From positions 87,872,385 to 87,936,384 of the forward strand of contig OY740774.1 of assembly GCA_963513935.1 (NCBI GenBank): a DNA stretch of 64,000 nucleotides, in the 5' to 3' direction. Below are positions 43,944 to 57,629 of this stretch, piece after piece. Both the position numbers and the translations under genes were made by a program. Position 1 is the first letter of the stretch. Each line of letters opens with the position of its first letter. The notes under the pieces were generated by a model. That model saw only the letters and a program-made list of their open reading frames with translations, ran no database searches and was not told the DNA's origin. This DNA comes from Aphrophora alni (lineage: Eukaryota; Arthropoda; Insecta; Hemiptera; Aphrophoridae).

Positions 43944-46740
43944 CTTAGTTTCTCCCTTAAAGGACTTGACTCGTGGCGGCTTGTATATTCAGCTTAGATA
44001 ACCAACTAACAAGCTCTCTGTATTCTTTAATTGTTTATGTCAAATTAAAACAAAACAAGATGACAAAGGACATTTAGTTATGTAATTTAACCTAACCTTA
44101 GCTTCTCCCTTATTAACGGACTTGACTCGTGGCGGCTTGTATATACAGCTTAGATAACCAACTAACAAGCTCTCTGTATTCTTTAATTGTTTATGTCAAA
44201 TTGAAACAAAACAAGATGACAAAGGACATTTAGTTATCTAATTTAACCTAACCTTAGCTTCTCCCTTACTAACGGACTTGACTCGTGGCGGCTTGTATAT
44301 ACAGCTTAAATAACCAACTAACAAGCTCTCTGTATTCTTTAATTGTTTATGTCAAATTAAAACAAAACAAGATGACAAAGGACATTTAGTTATCTAATTT
44401 AACCTAACCTTAGCTTCTCCCTTATTAACGGACTTGACTCGTGGCGGCTTGTATATACAGCTTAAATAACCAACTAACAAGCTCTCTGTATTCTTTAATT
44501 GTTTATGTCAAATTAAAACAAAACAAGATGACAAAGGACATTTAGTTATGTAATTTAACCTAACCTTAGCTTCTCCCTTATTAACGGACTTGACTCGTGG
44601 CGGCTTGTATATACAGCTTAGATAACCAACTAACAAGCTCTCTGTATTCTTTAATTGTTTATGTCAAATTAAAACAAAACAAGATGACAAGGGACATTTA
44701 GTTATCTAATTTAACCTAACCTTAGCTTCTCCCTTATTAACGGACTTGACTCGTGGCGGCTTGTATATACAGCTTAGATAACCAACTAACAAGCTCTCTG
44801 TATTCTTTAATTGTTTATGTCAAATTAAAACAAAACAAGATGACAAGGGACATTTAGTTATCTAATTTAACCTAACCTTAGCTTCTCCCTTATTAACGGA
44901 CTTGACTCGTGGCGGCTTGTATATACAGCTTAAATAACCAACTAACAAGCTCTCTGTATTCTTTAATTGTTTATGTCAAATTAAAACAAAACAAGATGAC
45001 AAAGGACATTTAGTTATCTAATTTAACCTAACCTTAGCTTCTCCCTTATTAACGGACTTGACTCGTGGCGGCTTGTATATACAGCTTAAATAACCAACTA
45101 ACAAGCTCTCTGTATTCTTTAATTGTTTATGTCAAATTAAAACAAAACAAGATGACAAAGGACATTTAGTTATCTAATTTAACCTAACCTTAGCTTCTCC
45201 CTTATTAACGGACTTGACTCGTGGCGGCTTGTATATACAGCTTAGATAACCAACTAACAAGCTCTCTGTATTCTTTAATTGTTTATGTCAAATTAAAACA
45301 AAACAAGATGACAAGGGACATTTAGTTATCTAATTTAACCTAACCTTAGCTTCTCCCTTATTAACGGACTTGACTCGTGGCGGCTTGTATATACAGCTTA
45401 GATAACCAACTAACAAGCTCTCTGTATTCTTTAATTGTTTATGTCAAATTAAAACAAAACTAGATGACAAGGGACATTTAGTTATCTAATTTAACCTAAC
45501 CTTAGCTTCTCCCTTATTAACGGACTTGACTCGTGGCGGCTTGTATATACAGCTTAAATAACCAACTAACAAGCTCTCTGTATTCTTTAATTGTTTATGT
45601 CAAATTAAAACAAAACAAGAAAACAAAGGACATTTAGTTATCTAATTTAACCTAACCTTAGCTTCTCCCTTATTAACGGACTTGACTCGTGGCGGCTTGT
45701 ATATACAGCTTAAATAACCAACTAACAAGCTCTCTGTATTCTTTAATTGTCTTTGTCAAATTAAAACAAAACAAGATGACAAAGGACATTTAGTTATCTA
45801 ATTTAACCTAACCTTAGCTTCTCCCTTATTAACGGTATTGACTAGTGGCGGCTTGTATATTCAGCTTAGATAACCAACTAACAAGCTCTCTGTATTCTTT
45901 AATTGTCTTTGTCAAATTAAAACAAAACAAGATGACAAGAGACATTTAGTTATCTAATTTAACCTAACCTTAGCTTCTCCCTCAACGGACTTGACTCGTG
46001 GCGGCTTGTATATACAGCTTAGATAACCAACTAACAAGCTCTCTGTATTCTTTAATTGTCTTTGTCAAATTAAAACAAAACAAGATGACAAGGGACATTT
46101 ATTTATCTAATTTAACCTAACCTTAGCTTCTCCCTTATTAACGGACTTGACTCGTGGCGGCTTGTATATACAGCTTAGATAACCAACTAACAAGCTCTCT
46201 GTATTCTTTAATTGTTTATGTCAAATTAAAACAAAACAAGATGACAAGGGACATTTAGTTATCTAATTTAACCTAACCTTAGCTTCTCCCTTATTAACGG
46301 ACTTGACTCGTGGCGGCTTGTATATACAGCTTAGATAACCAACTAACAAGCTCTCTGTATTCTTTAATTGTTTATGTCAAATTAAAACAAAACAAGATGA
46401 CAAGGGACATTTAGTTATCTAATTTAACCTAACCTTAGCTTCTCCCTTATTAACGGACTTGACTCGTGGCGGCTTGTATATACAGCTTAAATAACCAACT
46501 AACAAGCTCTCTGTATTCTTTAATTGTTTATGTCAAATTAAAACAAAACAAGATGACAAAGGACATTTAGTTATCTAATTTAACCTAACCTTAGCTTCTC
46601 CCTTATTAACGGACTTGACTCGTGGCGGCTTGTATATACAGCTTAAATAACCAACTAACAAGCTCTCTGTATTCTTTAATTGTTTATGTCAAATTAAAAC
46701 AAAACAAGATGACAAAGGACATTTAGTTATCTAATTTAAC

Positions 46741-49700
46741 CTAACCTTAGCTTCTCCCTTATTAACGGACTTGACTCGTGGCGGCTTGTATATACAGCTT
46801 AAATAACCAACTAACAAGCTCTCTGTATTCTTTAATTGTTTATGTCAAATTAAAACAAAACAAGATGACAAAGGACATTTAGTTATCTAATTTAACCTAA
46901 CCTTAGCTTCTCCCTTATTAATGGACTTGACTCGTGGCGGCTTGTATATTCAGCTTAGATAACCAACTAACAAGCTCTCTGTATTCTTTAATTGTTTATG
47001 TCAAATTAAAACAAAACAAGATGACAAAGGACATTTAGTTATCTAATTTAACCTAACCTTAGCTTCTCCCTTATTAACGGACTTGACTCGTGGCGGCTTG
47101 TATATACAGCTTAAATAACCAACTAACAAGCTCTCTGTATTCTTTAATTGTTTATGTCAAATTAAAACAAAACAAGATGACAAAGGACATTTAGTTATCT
47201 AATTTAACCTAACCTTAGCTTCTCCCTTATTAACGGACTTGACTCGTGGCGGCTTGTATATACAGCTTAAATAACCAACTAACAAGCTCTCTGTATTCTT
47301 TAATTGTCTTTGTCAAATTAAAACAAAACAAGATGACAAAGGACATTTAGTTATTTAATTTAACCTAACCTTAGCTTCTCCCTTATTAACGGAATTGACT
47401 CGTGGCGGCTTGTATATTCAGCTTAGATAACCAACTAACAAGCTCTCTGTATTCTTTAATTGTCTTTGTCAAATTAAAACAAAACAAGATGACAAGAGAC
47501 ATTTAGTTATCTAATTTAACCTAACCTTAGCTTCTCCCTCAACGGACTTGACTCGTGGCGGCTTGTATATACAGCTTAGATAACCAACTAACAAGCTCTC
47601 TGTATTCTTTAATTGTCTTTGTCAAATTAAAACAAAACAAGATGACAAGAGACATTTATTTATCTAATTTAACCTAACCTTAGCTTCTCCCTTATTAACG
47701 GACTTGACTCGTGGCGGCTTGTATATACAGCTTAGATAACCAACTAACAAGCTCTCTGTATTCTTTAATTGTCTTTGTCAAATTAAAACAAAACAAGATG
47801 ACAAGAGACATTTAGTTATCTAATTTAACCTAACCTTAGCTTCTCCCTCAACGGACTTGACTCGTGGCGGCTTGTATATACAGCTTAGATAACCAACTAA
47901 CAAGCTCTCTGTATTCTTTAATTGTTTATGTCAAATTAAAACAAAACAAGATGACTAGAGACATTTAGTTATCTAATTTAACCTAACCTTAGCTTCTCCC
48001 TCAACGGACTTGACTCGTGGCGGCTTGTATATACAGTTTAGATAACCAACTAACAAGCTCTCTGCATTCTTTAATTGTTTATGTCAAATTAAAACAAAAC
48101 AAGATGACAAGAGACATTTATTTATCTAATTTAACCTAACCTTAGCTTCTCCCTTATTAACGGACTTGACTCGTGGCGGCTTGTATATACAGCTTAGATA
48201 ACCAACTAACAAGCTCTCTGTATTCTTTAATTGTTTATGTCAAATTAAAACAAAACAAGATGACAAGAGACATTTAGTTATCTAATTTAACCTAACCTTA
48301 GCTTCTCCCTCAACGGACTTGACTCGTGGCGGCTTGTATATTCAGCTTAGATAACCAACTAACAAGCTCTCTGTATTCTTTAATTGTTTATGTCAAATTA
48401 AAACAAAACAAGATGACAAGAGACATTTAGTTATGCAATTTAACCTAACCTTAGCTTCTCCCTCAACGGACTTGACTCGTGGCGGCTTGTATATTCAGCT
48501 TAGATAACCAACTAACAAGCTCTCTGTATTCTTTAATTGTTTATGTCAAATTAAAACAAAACAAGATGACAAGGGACATTTAGTTATGTAATTTAACCTA
48601 ACCTAACCTTAGCTTCTCCCTTATTAACGGACTTGACTCGTGGCGGCTTGTATATTCAGCTTAGATAACCAACTAACAAGCTCTCTGTATTCTTTAATTC
48701 TTTATGTCAAATTAAAACAAAACAAGATGACAAGGGACATTTAGTTATGTAATTTAACCTAACCTTAGCTTCTCCCTCAACGGACTTGACTCGTGGCGGC
48801 TTGTATATTCAGCTTAGATAACCAACTAACAAGCTCTCTGTATTCTTTAATTGTTTATGTCAAATTAAAACAAAACAAGATGACAAGGGACATTTAGTTA
48901 TGCAATTTAACCTAACCTTAGCTTCTCCCTCAACGGACTTGACTCGTGGCGGCTTGTATATTCAGCTTAGATAACCAACTAACAAGCTCTCTGTATTCTT
49001 TAATTGTTTATGTCAAATTAAAACAAAACAAGATGACAAGGGACATTTAGTTATGTAATTTAACCTAACCTAACCTTAGCTTCTCCCTTATTAACGGACT
49101 TGACTCGTGGCGGCTTGTATATACAGCTTAGATAACCAACTAACAAGCTCTCTGCATTCTTTAATTGTTTATGTCAAATTAAAACAAAACGAGATGACAA
49201 GGGACATTTAGTTATGCAATTTAACCTAACCTAACCTAACCTTAGCTTCTCCCTAATTAACGGACTTGACTCGTGGCGGCTTGTATATTCAGCTTAGATA
49301 ACCAACTAACAAGCTCTCTGTATTCTTTAATTGTTTATGTCAAATTAAAACAAAACAAGATGACAAGGGACATTTAGTTATGCAATTTAACCTAACCTTA
49401 GCTTCTCCCTCAACGGACTTGACTCGTGGCGGCTTGTATATTCAGCTTAGATAACCAACTAACAAGCTCTCTGTATTCTTTAATTGTTTATGTCAAATTA
49501 AAACAAAACAAGATGACAAGGGACATTTAGTTATGTAATTTAACCTAACCTAACCTTAGCTTCTCCCTTATTAACGGACTTGACTCGTGGCGGCTTGTAT
49601 ATACAGCTTAGATAACCAACTAACAAGCTCTCTGTATTCTTGAATTGTTTATGTCAAATTAAAACAAAACAAGATGACAAGGGACATTTAGTTATGTAAT

Positions 49701-52680
49701 TTAACCTAACCTAACCTTAGCTTCTCCCTTATTAACGGACTTGACTCGTGGCGGCTTGTATATACAGCTTAAATAACCAACTAACAAGCTCTCTGTATTC
49801 TTTAATTGTTTATGTCAAATTAAAACAAAACAAGATGACAAAGGACATTTAGTTATCTAATTTAACCTAACCTTAGCTTCTCCCTTATTAATGGACTTGA
49901 CTCGTGGCGGCTTGTATATTCAGCTTAGATAACCAACTAACAAGCTCTCTGTATTCTTTAATTGTTTATGTCAAATTAAAACAAAACAAGATGACAAAGG
50001 ACATTTAGTTATCTAATTTAACCTAACCTTAGCTTCTCCCTTATTAACGGACTTGACTCGTGGCGGCTTGTATATACAGCTTAAATAACCAACTAACAAG
50101 CTCTCTGTATTCTTTAATTGTTTATGTCAAATTAAAACAAAACAAGATGACAAAGGACATTTAGTTATCTAATTTAACCTAACCTTAGCTTCTCCCTTAT
50201 TAACGGACTTGACTCGTGGCGGCTTGTATATACAGCTTAAATAACCAACTAACAAGCTCTCTGTATTCTTTAATTGTCTTTGTCAAATTAAAACAAAACA
50301 AGATGACAAAGGACATTTAGTTATTTAATTTAACCTAACCTTAGCTTCTCCCTTATTAACGGAATTGACTCGTGGCGGCTTGTATATTCAGCTTAGATAA
50401 CCAACTAACAAGCTCTCTGTATTCTTTAATTGTTTTTGTCAAATTAAAACAAAACAAGATGACAAGAGACATTTAGTTATCTAATTTAACCTAACCTTAG
50501 CTTCTCCCTCAACGGACTTGACTCGTGGCGGCTTGTATATACAGCTTAGATAACCAACTAACAAGCTCTCTGTATTCTTTAATTGTCTTTGTCAAATTAA
50601 AACAAAACAAGATGACAAGAGACATTTATTTATCTAATTTAACCTAACCTTAGCTTCTCCCTTATTAACGGACTTGACTCGTGGCGGCTTGTATATACAG
50701 CTTAGATAACCAACTAACAAGCTCTCTGTATTCTTTAATTGTCTTTGTCAAATTAAAACAAAACAAGATGACAAGAGACATTTAGTTATCTAATTTAACC
50801 TAACCTTAGCTTCTCCCTCAACGGACTTGACTCGTGGCGGCTTGTATATACAGCTTAGATAACCAACTAACAAGCTCTCTGTATTCTTTAATTGTTTATG
50901 TCAAATTAAAACAAAACAAGATGACTAGAGACATTTAGTTATCTAATTTAACCTAACCTTAGCTTCTCCCTCAACGGACTTGACTCGTGGCGGCTTGTAT
51001 ATACAGTTTAGATAACCAACTAACAAGCTCTCTGCATTCTTTAATTGTTTATGTCAAATTAAAACAAAACAAGATGACAAGAGACATTTATTTATCTAAT
51101 TTAACCTAACCTTAGCTTCTCCCTTATTAACGGACTTGACTCTTGGCGGCTTGTATATACAGCTTAGATAACCAACTAACAAGCTCTCTGTATTCTTTAA
51201 TTGTTTATGTCAAATTAAAACAAAACAAGATGACAAGAGACATTTAGTTATCTAATTTAACCTAACCTTAGCTTCTCCCTCAACGGACTTGACTCGTGGC
51301 GGCTTGTATATTCAGCTTAGATAACCAACTAACAAGCTCTCTGTATTCTTTAATTGTTTATGTCAAATTAAAACAAAACAAGATGACAAGAGACATTTAG
51401 TTATGCAATTTAACCTAACCTTAGCTTCTCCCTCAACGGACTTGACTCGTGGCGGCTTGTATATTCAGCTTAGATAACCAACTAACAAGCTCTCTGTATT
51501 CTTTAATTGTTTATGTCAAATTAAAACAAAACAAGATGACAAGGGACATTTAGTTATGTAATTTAACCTAACCTAACCTTAGCTTCTCCCTTATTAACGG
51601 ACTTGACTCGTGGCGGCTTGTATATTCAGCTTAGATAACCAACTAACAAGCTCTCTGTATTCTTTAATTGTTTATGTCAAATTAAAACAAAACAAGATGA
51701 CAAGGGACATTTAGTTATGTAATTTAACCTAACCTTAGCTTCTCCCTCAACGGACTTGACTCGTGGCGGCTTGTATATTCAGCTTAGATAACCAACTAAC
51801 AAGCTCTCTGTATTCTTTAATTGTTTATGTCAAATTAAAACAAAACAAGATGACAAGGGACATTTAGTTATGCAATTTAACCTAACCTTAGCTTCTCCCT
51901 CAACGGACTTGATTCGTGGCGGCTTGTATATTCAGCTTAGATAACCAACTAACAAGCTCTCTGTATTCTTTAATTGTTTATGTCAAATTAAAACAAAACA
52001 AGATGACAAGGGACATTTAGTTATGTAATTTAACCTAACCTAACCTTAGCTTCTCCCTTATTAACGGACTTGACTCGTGGCGGCTTGTATATACAGCTTA
52101 GATAACCAACTAACAAGCTCTCTGCATTCTTTAATTGTTTATGTCAAATTAAAACAAAACGAGATGACAAGGGACATTTAGTTATGTAATTTAACCTAAC
52201 CTAACCTAACCTTAGCTTCTCCCTAATTAACGGACTTGACTCGTGGCGGCTTGTATATTCAGCTTAGATAACCAACTAACAAGCTCTCTGTATTCTTTAA
52301 TTGTTTATGTCAAATTAAAACAAAACAAGATGACAAGGGACATTTAGTTATGCAATTTAACCTAACCTTAGCTTCTCCCTCAACGGACTTGACTCGTGGC
52401 GGCTTGTATATTCAGCTTAGATAACCAACTAACAAGCTCTCTGTATTCTTTAATTGTTTATGTCAAATTAAAACAAAACAAGATGACAAGGGACATTTAG
52501 TTATGTAATTTAACCTAACCTAACCTTAGCTTCTCCCTTATTAACGGACTTGACTCGTGGCGGCTTGTATATACAGCTTAGATAACCAACTAACAAGCTC
52601 TCTGTATTCTTTAATTGTTTATGTCAAATTAAAACAAAACAAGATGACAAAGGACATTTAGTTATCTAATTTAACCTAAC
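46741..52680. repeat. 2,970-bp segmental tandem duplication inside satellite 2
   Basis: Rare variants recur exactly 2,970 bp apart: TTAATGGACTTG at 46,921 and 49,891, GGAATTGACTCG at 47,391 and 50,361, ATGACTAGAG at 47,951 and 50,921, TCTGCATTCT at 49,151 and 52,121. The two blocks (about 46,741-49,710 and 49,711-52,680) are 19 monomers each and nearly identical, with only a few differences noticed by eye (for example GACTCTTGGC at 51,139). Confidence 0.9.
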
Positions 52681-53104
52681 CTAACCTAACCTTAGCTTAT
52701 CCCTTATTAACGGACTTGACTCGTGGCGGCTTGTATATACAGCTTAGATAACCAACTAACAAGCTCTCTGCATTCTTTAATTGTTTATGTCAAATTAAAA
52801 CAAAACAAGATGACAAGGGACATTTATTTATCTAATTTAACCTAACCTTAGCTTCTCCCTTATTAACGGACTTGACTCGTGGCGGCTTGTATATTCAGCT
52901 TAGATAACCAACTAACAAGCTCTCTGTATTCTTTAATTGTTTATGTCAAATTAAAACAAAACAGATGACAAGGGACATTTATTTATCTAATTTAACCTAA
53001 CCTTAGCTTCTCCCTTATTAACGGACTTGACTCGTGGCGGCTTGTATATTCAGCTTAGATAACTAACTAACAAGCTCTCTGTATTCTTTAATTGTTTATG
53101 TCAA

Positions 53105-54320
53105 ATTAAAACAAAACAAGATGACAAGGGACATTTATTTATCTAATTTAACCTAACCTTAGCTTCTCCCTTATTAACGGACTTGACTCGTGGCGGCTTG
53201 TATATTCAGCTTAGATAACCAACTAACAAGCTCTCTGTATTCTTTAATTGTCTTTGTCAAATTAAAACCCAAATAAGATGACCAGGGACATTTAGTTATG
53301 TAATTTAACCTAACCTAACCTAACCTTAGCTTATCCCTTATTAACGGACTTGACTCGTGGCGGCTTGTATATTCAGCTTAGATAACCAACTAACAAGCTC
53401 TCTGTATTCTTTAATTGTCTTTGTCAAATTAAAACCCAAATAAGATGACCAGGGACATTTAGTTATGTAATTTAACCTAACCTAACCTAACCTTAGCTTC
53501 TCCCTTATTAACGGACTTGACTCGTGGCGGCTTGTATATACAGCTTAGATAACCAACTAACAAGCTCTCTGTATTCTTTAATTGTTTATGTCAAATTAAA
53601 ACAAAACAAGATGACAAGGGACATTTATTTATCTAATTTAACCTAACCTTAGCTTCTCCCTTATTAACGGACTTGACTCGTGGCGGCTTGTATATTCAGC
53701 TTAGATAACCAACTAACAAGCTCTCTGTATTCTTTAATTGTTTATGTCAAATTAAAACAAAACAAGATGACAAGGGACATTTATTTATCTAATTTAACCT
53801 AACCTTAGCTTCTCCCTTATTAACGGACTTGACTCGTGGCGGCTTGTATATTCAGCTTAGATAACCAACTAACAAGCTCTCTGTATTCTTTAATTGTTTA
53901 TGTCAAATTAAAACAAAACAAGATGACAAGGGACATTTATTTATCTAATTTAACCTAACCTTAGCTTCTCCCTTATTAACGGACTTTACTCGTGGCGGCT
54001 TGTATATTCAGCTTAGATAACCAACTAACAAGCTCTCTGTATTCTTTAATTGTCTTTGTCAAATTAAAACCCAAATAAGATGACCAGGGACATTTAGTTA
54101 TGTAATTTAACCTAACCTAACCTAACCTTAGCTTATCCCTTATTAACGGACTTGACTCGTGGCGGCTTGTATATTCAGCTTAGATAACCAACTAACAAGC
54201 TCTCTGTATTCTTTAATTGTCTTTGTCAAATTAAAACCCAAATAAGATGACCAGGGACATTTAGTTATGTAATTTAACCTAACCTAACCTAACCTTAGCT
54301 TCTCCCTTATTAACGGACTT
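53105..54320. repeat. 802-bp duplication inside satellite 2
   Basis: The unusual variant ATTAAAACCCAAATAAGATG occurs at 53,261, 53,428, 54,063 and 54,230. Spacings are 167 bp within each pair and 802 bp between pairs, so a block of five monomers containing the pair was duplicated. These monomers also carry the longest CCTAA runs. Confidence 0.85.
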
Positions 54321-54939
54321 GACTCCTGGCGGCTTGTATATACAGCTTAGATAACTAACTAACAAGCTCTCTGTATTCTTTAATTGTCTTTGTCAAATGA
54401 AAACAAAACAAGATGACAAGGGACATTTAGTTATGCAATTTAACCTAACCTTAGCTTCTCCCTCAACGGACTTGACTCGTGGCGGCTTGTATATTCAGCT
54501 TAGATAACCAACTAACAAGCTCTCTGCATTATTTAATTGTTTATGTCAAATTAAAACAAAACAAGATGACAAGGGACATTTAGTTATGCAATTTAACCTA
54601 ACCTTAGCTTCTCCCTCAACGGACTTGACTCGTGGCGGCTTTTATATTCAGCTTAGTTAACCAACTAACAAGCTCTCTGCATTCTTTAATTGTTTACGTC
54701 AAATTAAAACAAAACAAGATGACAAGGGACATTTAGTTATGCAATTTAACCTAACCTTAGCTTCTCCCTTATTAACGGACTTGACTCGTGGCGGCTTGTA
54801 TATTCAGCTTAGATAACCAACTAACAAGCTCTCTGCATTCTTTAATTGTTTATGTCAAATTAGAACAAATAAGATGACAAGGGACATTTATTTATCTAAT
54901 TTAACCTAACCTAATCAAAACACTCTATTCATTAAAAGG

Positions 54940-55140
54940 ATTATCCCTCAGGGGCGCACTATACTGAGTACGAGTGTATCAATCCCGAGAGCCTAGCTGG
55001 ATCTACATTTTTTCATGTATTCTTGGGTTAAATCCCTCTCTTTCGATTCACTTAGCTGGTCTCTCGTGACTTTAACCATTCTTCTTTTCCGACCTTGACG
55101 GTATTAGAGTATATGATTTATGTTTCCCCCCCCCTTATCA
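54940..55140 (+). repeat. Dispersed repeat family B copy at the satellite 2 edge
   Basis: TCAGGGGCGCACTATACTGA, GTACGAGTGTATCAATCCCG, AGAGCCTAGCTGGATCTACA, GGGTTAAATCCCTCTC, CGACCTTGACGGTATTAGAG, then a C run. It begins only about 25 bp after the last satellite monomer. Confidence 0.88.
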
Positions 55141-56159
55141 TACGCAAATTATTTCCCCATTCTTATTTTAATATAACACTGAAACATCACTAACACCAAG
55201 CATCACTGAAACATGTGTACAATTATTCTGTGAATAAAACATTGAATATACAAAAGTCCTTTTTTAAAGTAAGAACTATTTGCGTAGCTTAACAGTGTAA
55301 TCCGCAAACCAGAGTATTTTCAAGTTCAAGGCGCTACCTACACAGCCTCCACAATGTCGCAGTACGTAGGCTAATCTTTGCTTGTCTTAATTGTTGTAAA
55401 TCATATGTTGATGACATATCTCGCTTATCGTGAAGAGTTCTGTGTGATTTGTGTAACTTGTGGGAAGTGTATGTGGGGAAGGAATTATGAACGTGGGGAC
55501 TGCTTAATGAAGGATGAACTTTAATATTTAATGTTCATGATAGGTCAAGAGCCGGTCCTCCATCTTTCATTGTAGTGTTGTGTCACCATATTTTTAAAGA
55601 AGAAGTTTAAAATGTATGTACAATTTAACAACATTTATATGATTTAAATGATAAGGTCATTGCGCAAAAAAAATCGAAAAAAATCATTTTTTGTTTTATT
55701 AGCATAAATTGTAGTACAGAATGTCCTCTTTAAAATTATGTATAATTTATGTTTCTACGGTAACAAGAAGTGATTTAAAAAAATACTTTTATTTAATTAG
55801 TTTCACTGTTTTTGCATAAATTTCGCAGATTAGTGGGTTTCCAGATTTCTACACTATTACATTATGTTGGCTACATGCTAAAATTTATAAGGTTTAAGAA
55901 CAACATAACATATCCCATAAAAGTTCTTTTTATTATTAGAAAAAATTTATTCAAAGTAATGGGCACTTTCTATTGAACCATACACCGAACGTTGCACCTA
56001 GTGAATAATTTTTCTTTTTCAAGTCTTTACAAATCTTATGGTCTAATTAAAAAACAAAGAAAAGTTTATGAATGAATTTACTTCCTTTTAAATGGTTATT
56101 TTAGTTAATACATCTACAAAAATAAAACTTACAAAATAGTCGTGTTCTATACAGCTGGA
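55141..56159. other. AT-rich stretch, nothing identified
   Basis: No gene or repeat family recognised. Confidence 0.4.
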
Positions 56160-56362
56160 AACAAGCCAACCCCGTCAAATTCCACTCAAGCCAACCACCG
56201 TTTATTTTTGTGGGCCCTCCCTCCACCATACCACAGATTGGAAAGAACTAAAATTGCACAGAATAAACATTGTGTCCTAGGTGGGATTCGAACCCACGAT
56301 CTCAAGTGCCACGTTTGATCAGAGAGTGACGCTCTTAACCACTGAGTTACCAGAACACTTAG
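56160..56362 (-). repeat. tRNA-derived SINE-like element
   Basis: It is read on the minus strand. The head (56,273-56,356) is tRNA-like, followed by a body containing GTTCTTTCCAATCTGTGGTA, GGGCCCAC and AAACGGTGGTTGGC. A decayed second copy lies at 42.05-42.27 kb and body fragments at 2.6 and 10.8 kb. A tRNA-like head plus an unrelated body plus several copies is the definition of a SINE. The mobilising partner would be a LINE, but no shared 3' end was identified. Confidence 0.75.
56273..56356 (-). tRNA. tRNA-like head, not a functional tRNA
   Basis: The minus strand folds with acceptor arms GTTCTGG and CTAGGAC (7 pairs, two wobbles), TA at positions 8-9, a D-arm with CTC and GAG around AGTGGTTAA, and a perfect T-arm GTGGG, TTCGAAT, CCCAC. 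The anticodon stem GTCAC/GTGGC pairs, but its loop is 13 bases instead of 7 and lacks the expected T33, so no anticodon can be assigned. It keeps box A-like and box B-like (GGTTCGAATCC) promoter sequences. Confidence 0.6.
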
Positions 56363-56712
56363 GAATAATTACTTTTTAATATTATGTAAGTATTAAAATC
56401 ATAAAATAATACTGTAAAAATGTAAATGTCAGTGAGAGGTTGCGCAACATTTTATTATAATACAATTAAATAAATCTGTAGATGTAAAAAGTATAGTAAA
56501 TGTCAGTGAGAGGTTGACAGGTAAGAATTGACCTTCAATTTATGTTCTTATTTTAGTTTTCCGAAAGTTAGTTTTTTGAAACTTATCTTGGTGATTTTTT
56601 TTTTTTTTTTGTTCTGTTCAGGGGTAGAACTCTTTTGGTTGAAATAATAAAAATTCGTGATAAAAAAATAATTGATATTTTTTTTAATTTACCATAAATC
56701 TAAAAATTATGT

Positions 56713-56746
<34 letters not shown>

Positions 56747-57629
56747 TATATTCCAGTTATGTCTAAAGACCTACTTTAAAAAATGAAAAAATTTCCAATA
56801 AGTCATCTTCAGCCATTTCTGAGAAAAAGGAACTTTAACATTACGAAGGATAGGGCGCAGTAACCTCCTTAAATAAAATGACTTAAAGGCGTTATATTTA
56901 CAAATTTGTACCTATTTCCATTGTAAAAATAAATAGTTCGTTTTAAACTATGGAAACATCTTCACATTCTGTACCGTAAAGTCACCACTGTTCATTTAAA
57001 AAATGTCTGACATGGATATTAATTTTCTGACTAACTTATTATTATATATTCCATATTTGCTCTTTCAATGATAATTTTTCTTCCTTCACTCTCTGTTCTC
57101 TCTCCTAAATCTACTCACCCAAAGAATAACCCGAGAGAACACACTGCAAAGGTAATCTTCACAAACCTTGTTAGTAGAATGATTTATTTATCCGAGTGTA
57201 ATGAAGAGTTGACGAGAAGGAAGATGAGCAAAGTTTGAAGAGTATTCAGTACTAGAGATAATGAGCAATGGCGTTGGTTTTAATTATTGCTTAAAGAAAT
57301 GTACGAGTCTCAAAAGATATAATCATATAATGTCAAGATTTGCGAAAAAAAAAATGTACTGAATAAAAGTTCTTGGAAAGGTTACAAGTTAGTAAATTAG
57401 ATTGGGGGTGGAGTGTTTTTAACTTTACATAAATGAAACGTTTGAAGAATGTTTTAATTATAAAATTTTTATTTATTTTTCTATTAAAATTAAAATATTT
57501 AATTACTAAAAAAAAGAAAAATTTAAATTAAGACACTCGATTTTATTGATTTTTATAAAGAAATATGTGTTTGCAAATTAGAAAGCTAGGTTTACAGAAA
57601 TTAAGTGTTTTACCTCTGTTCTTACGTTT
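56363..57629. other. AT-rich stretch with (TA)n tract
   Basis: A (TA)n run lies at 56,713-56,750. GTCAGTGAGAGGTTG occurs twice, at about 56,428 and 56,501, a small local duplication. No gene recognised. Confidence 0.45.

Larger units (their letters stand above)
43944..54915. repeat. Satellite 2: about 70 copies of a 156-bp monomer with embedded TTAGG-type repeats
   Basis: The monomer reads CTTAGCTTCTCCCTTATTAA, CGGACTTGACTCGTGGCGGC, TTGTATATACAGCTTAGATA, ACCAACTAACAAGCTCTCTG, TATTCTTTAATTGTTTATGT, CAAATTAAAACAAAACAAGA, TGACAAAGGACATTTAGTTA, TCTAATTTAACCTAAC. Length variants are a 3-bp deletion form (CTCCCTCAACGG) and forms with one or two additional CCTAA units. Monomers differ by only a few bases. 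The first one (CTTAGTTTCTCCCTTAAAGG) and the last (breaking off after AACCTAACCTAATC) are the most diverged. No open frames of note. Confidence 0.98.

Noticed and set aside
56273..56356. A functional tRNA gene
   Set aside because: The anticodon loop is 13 bases without T33, and related decayed copies with a shared body show that it is a SINE head.
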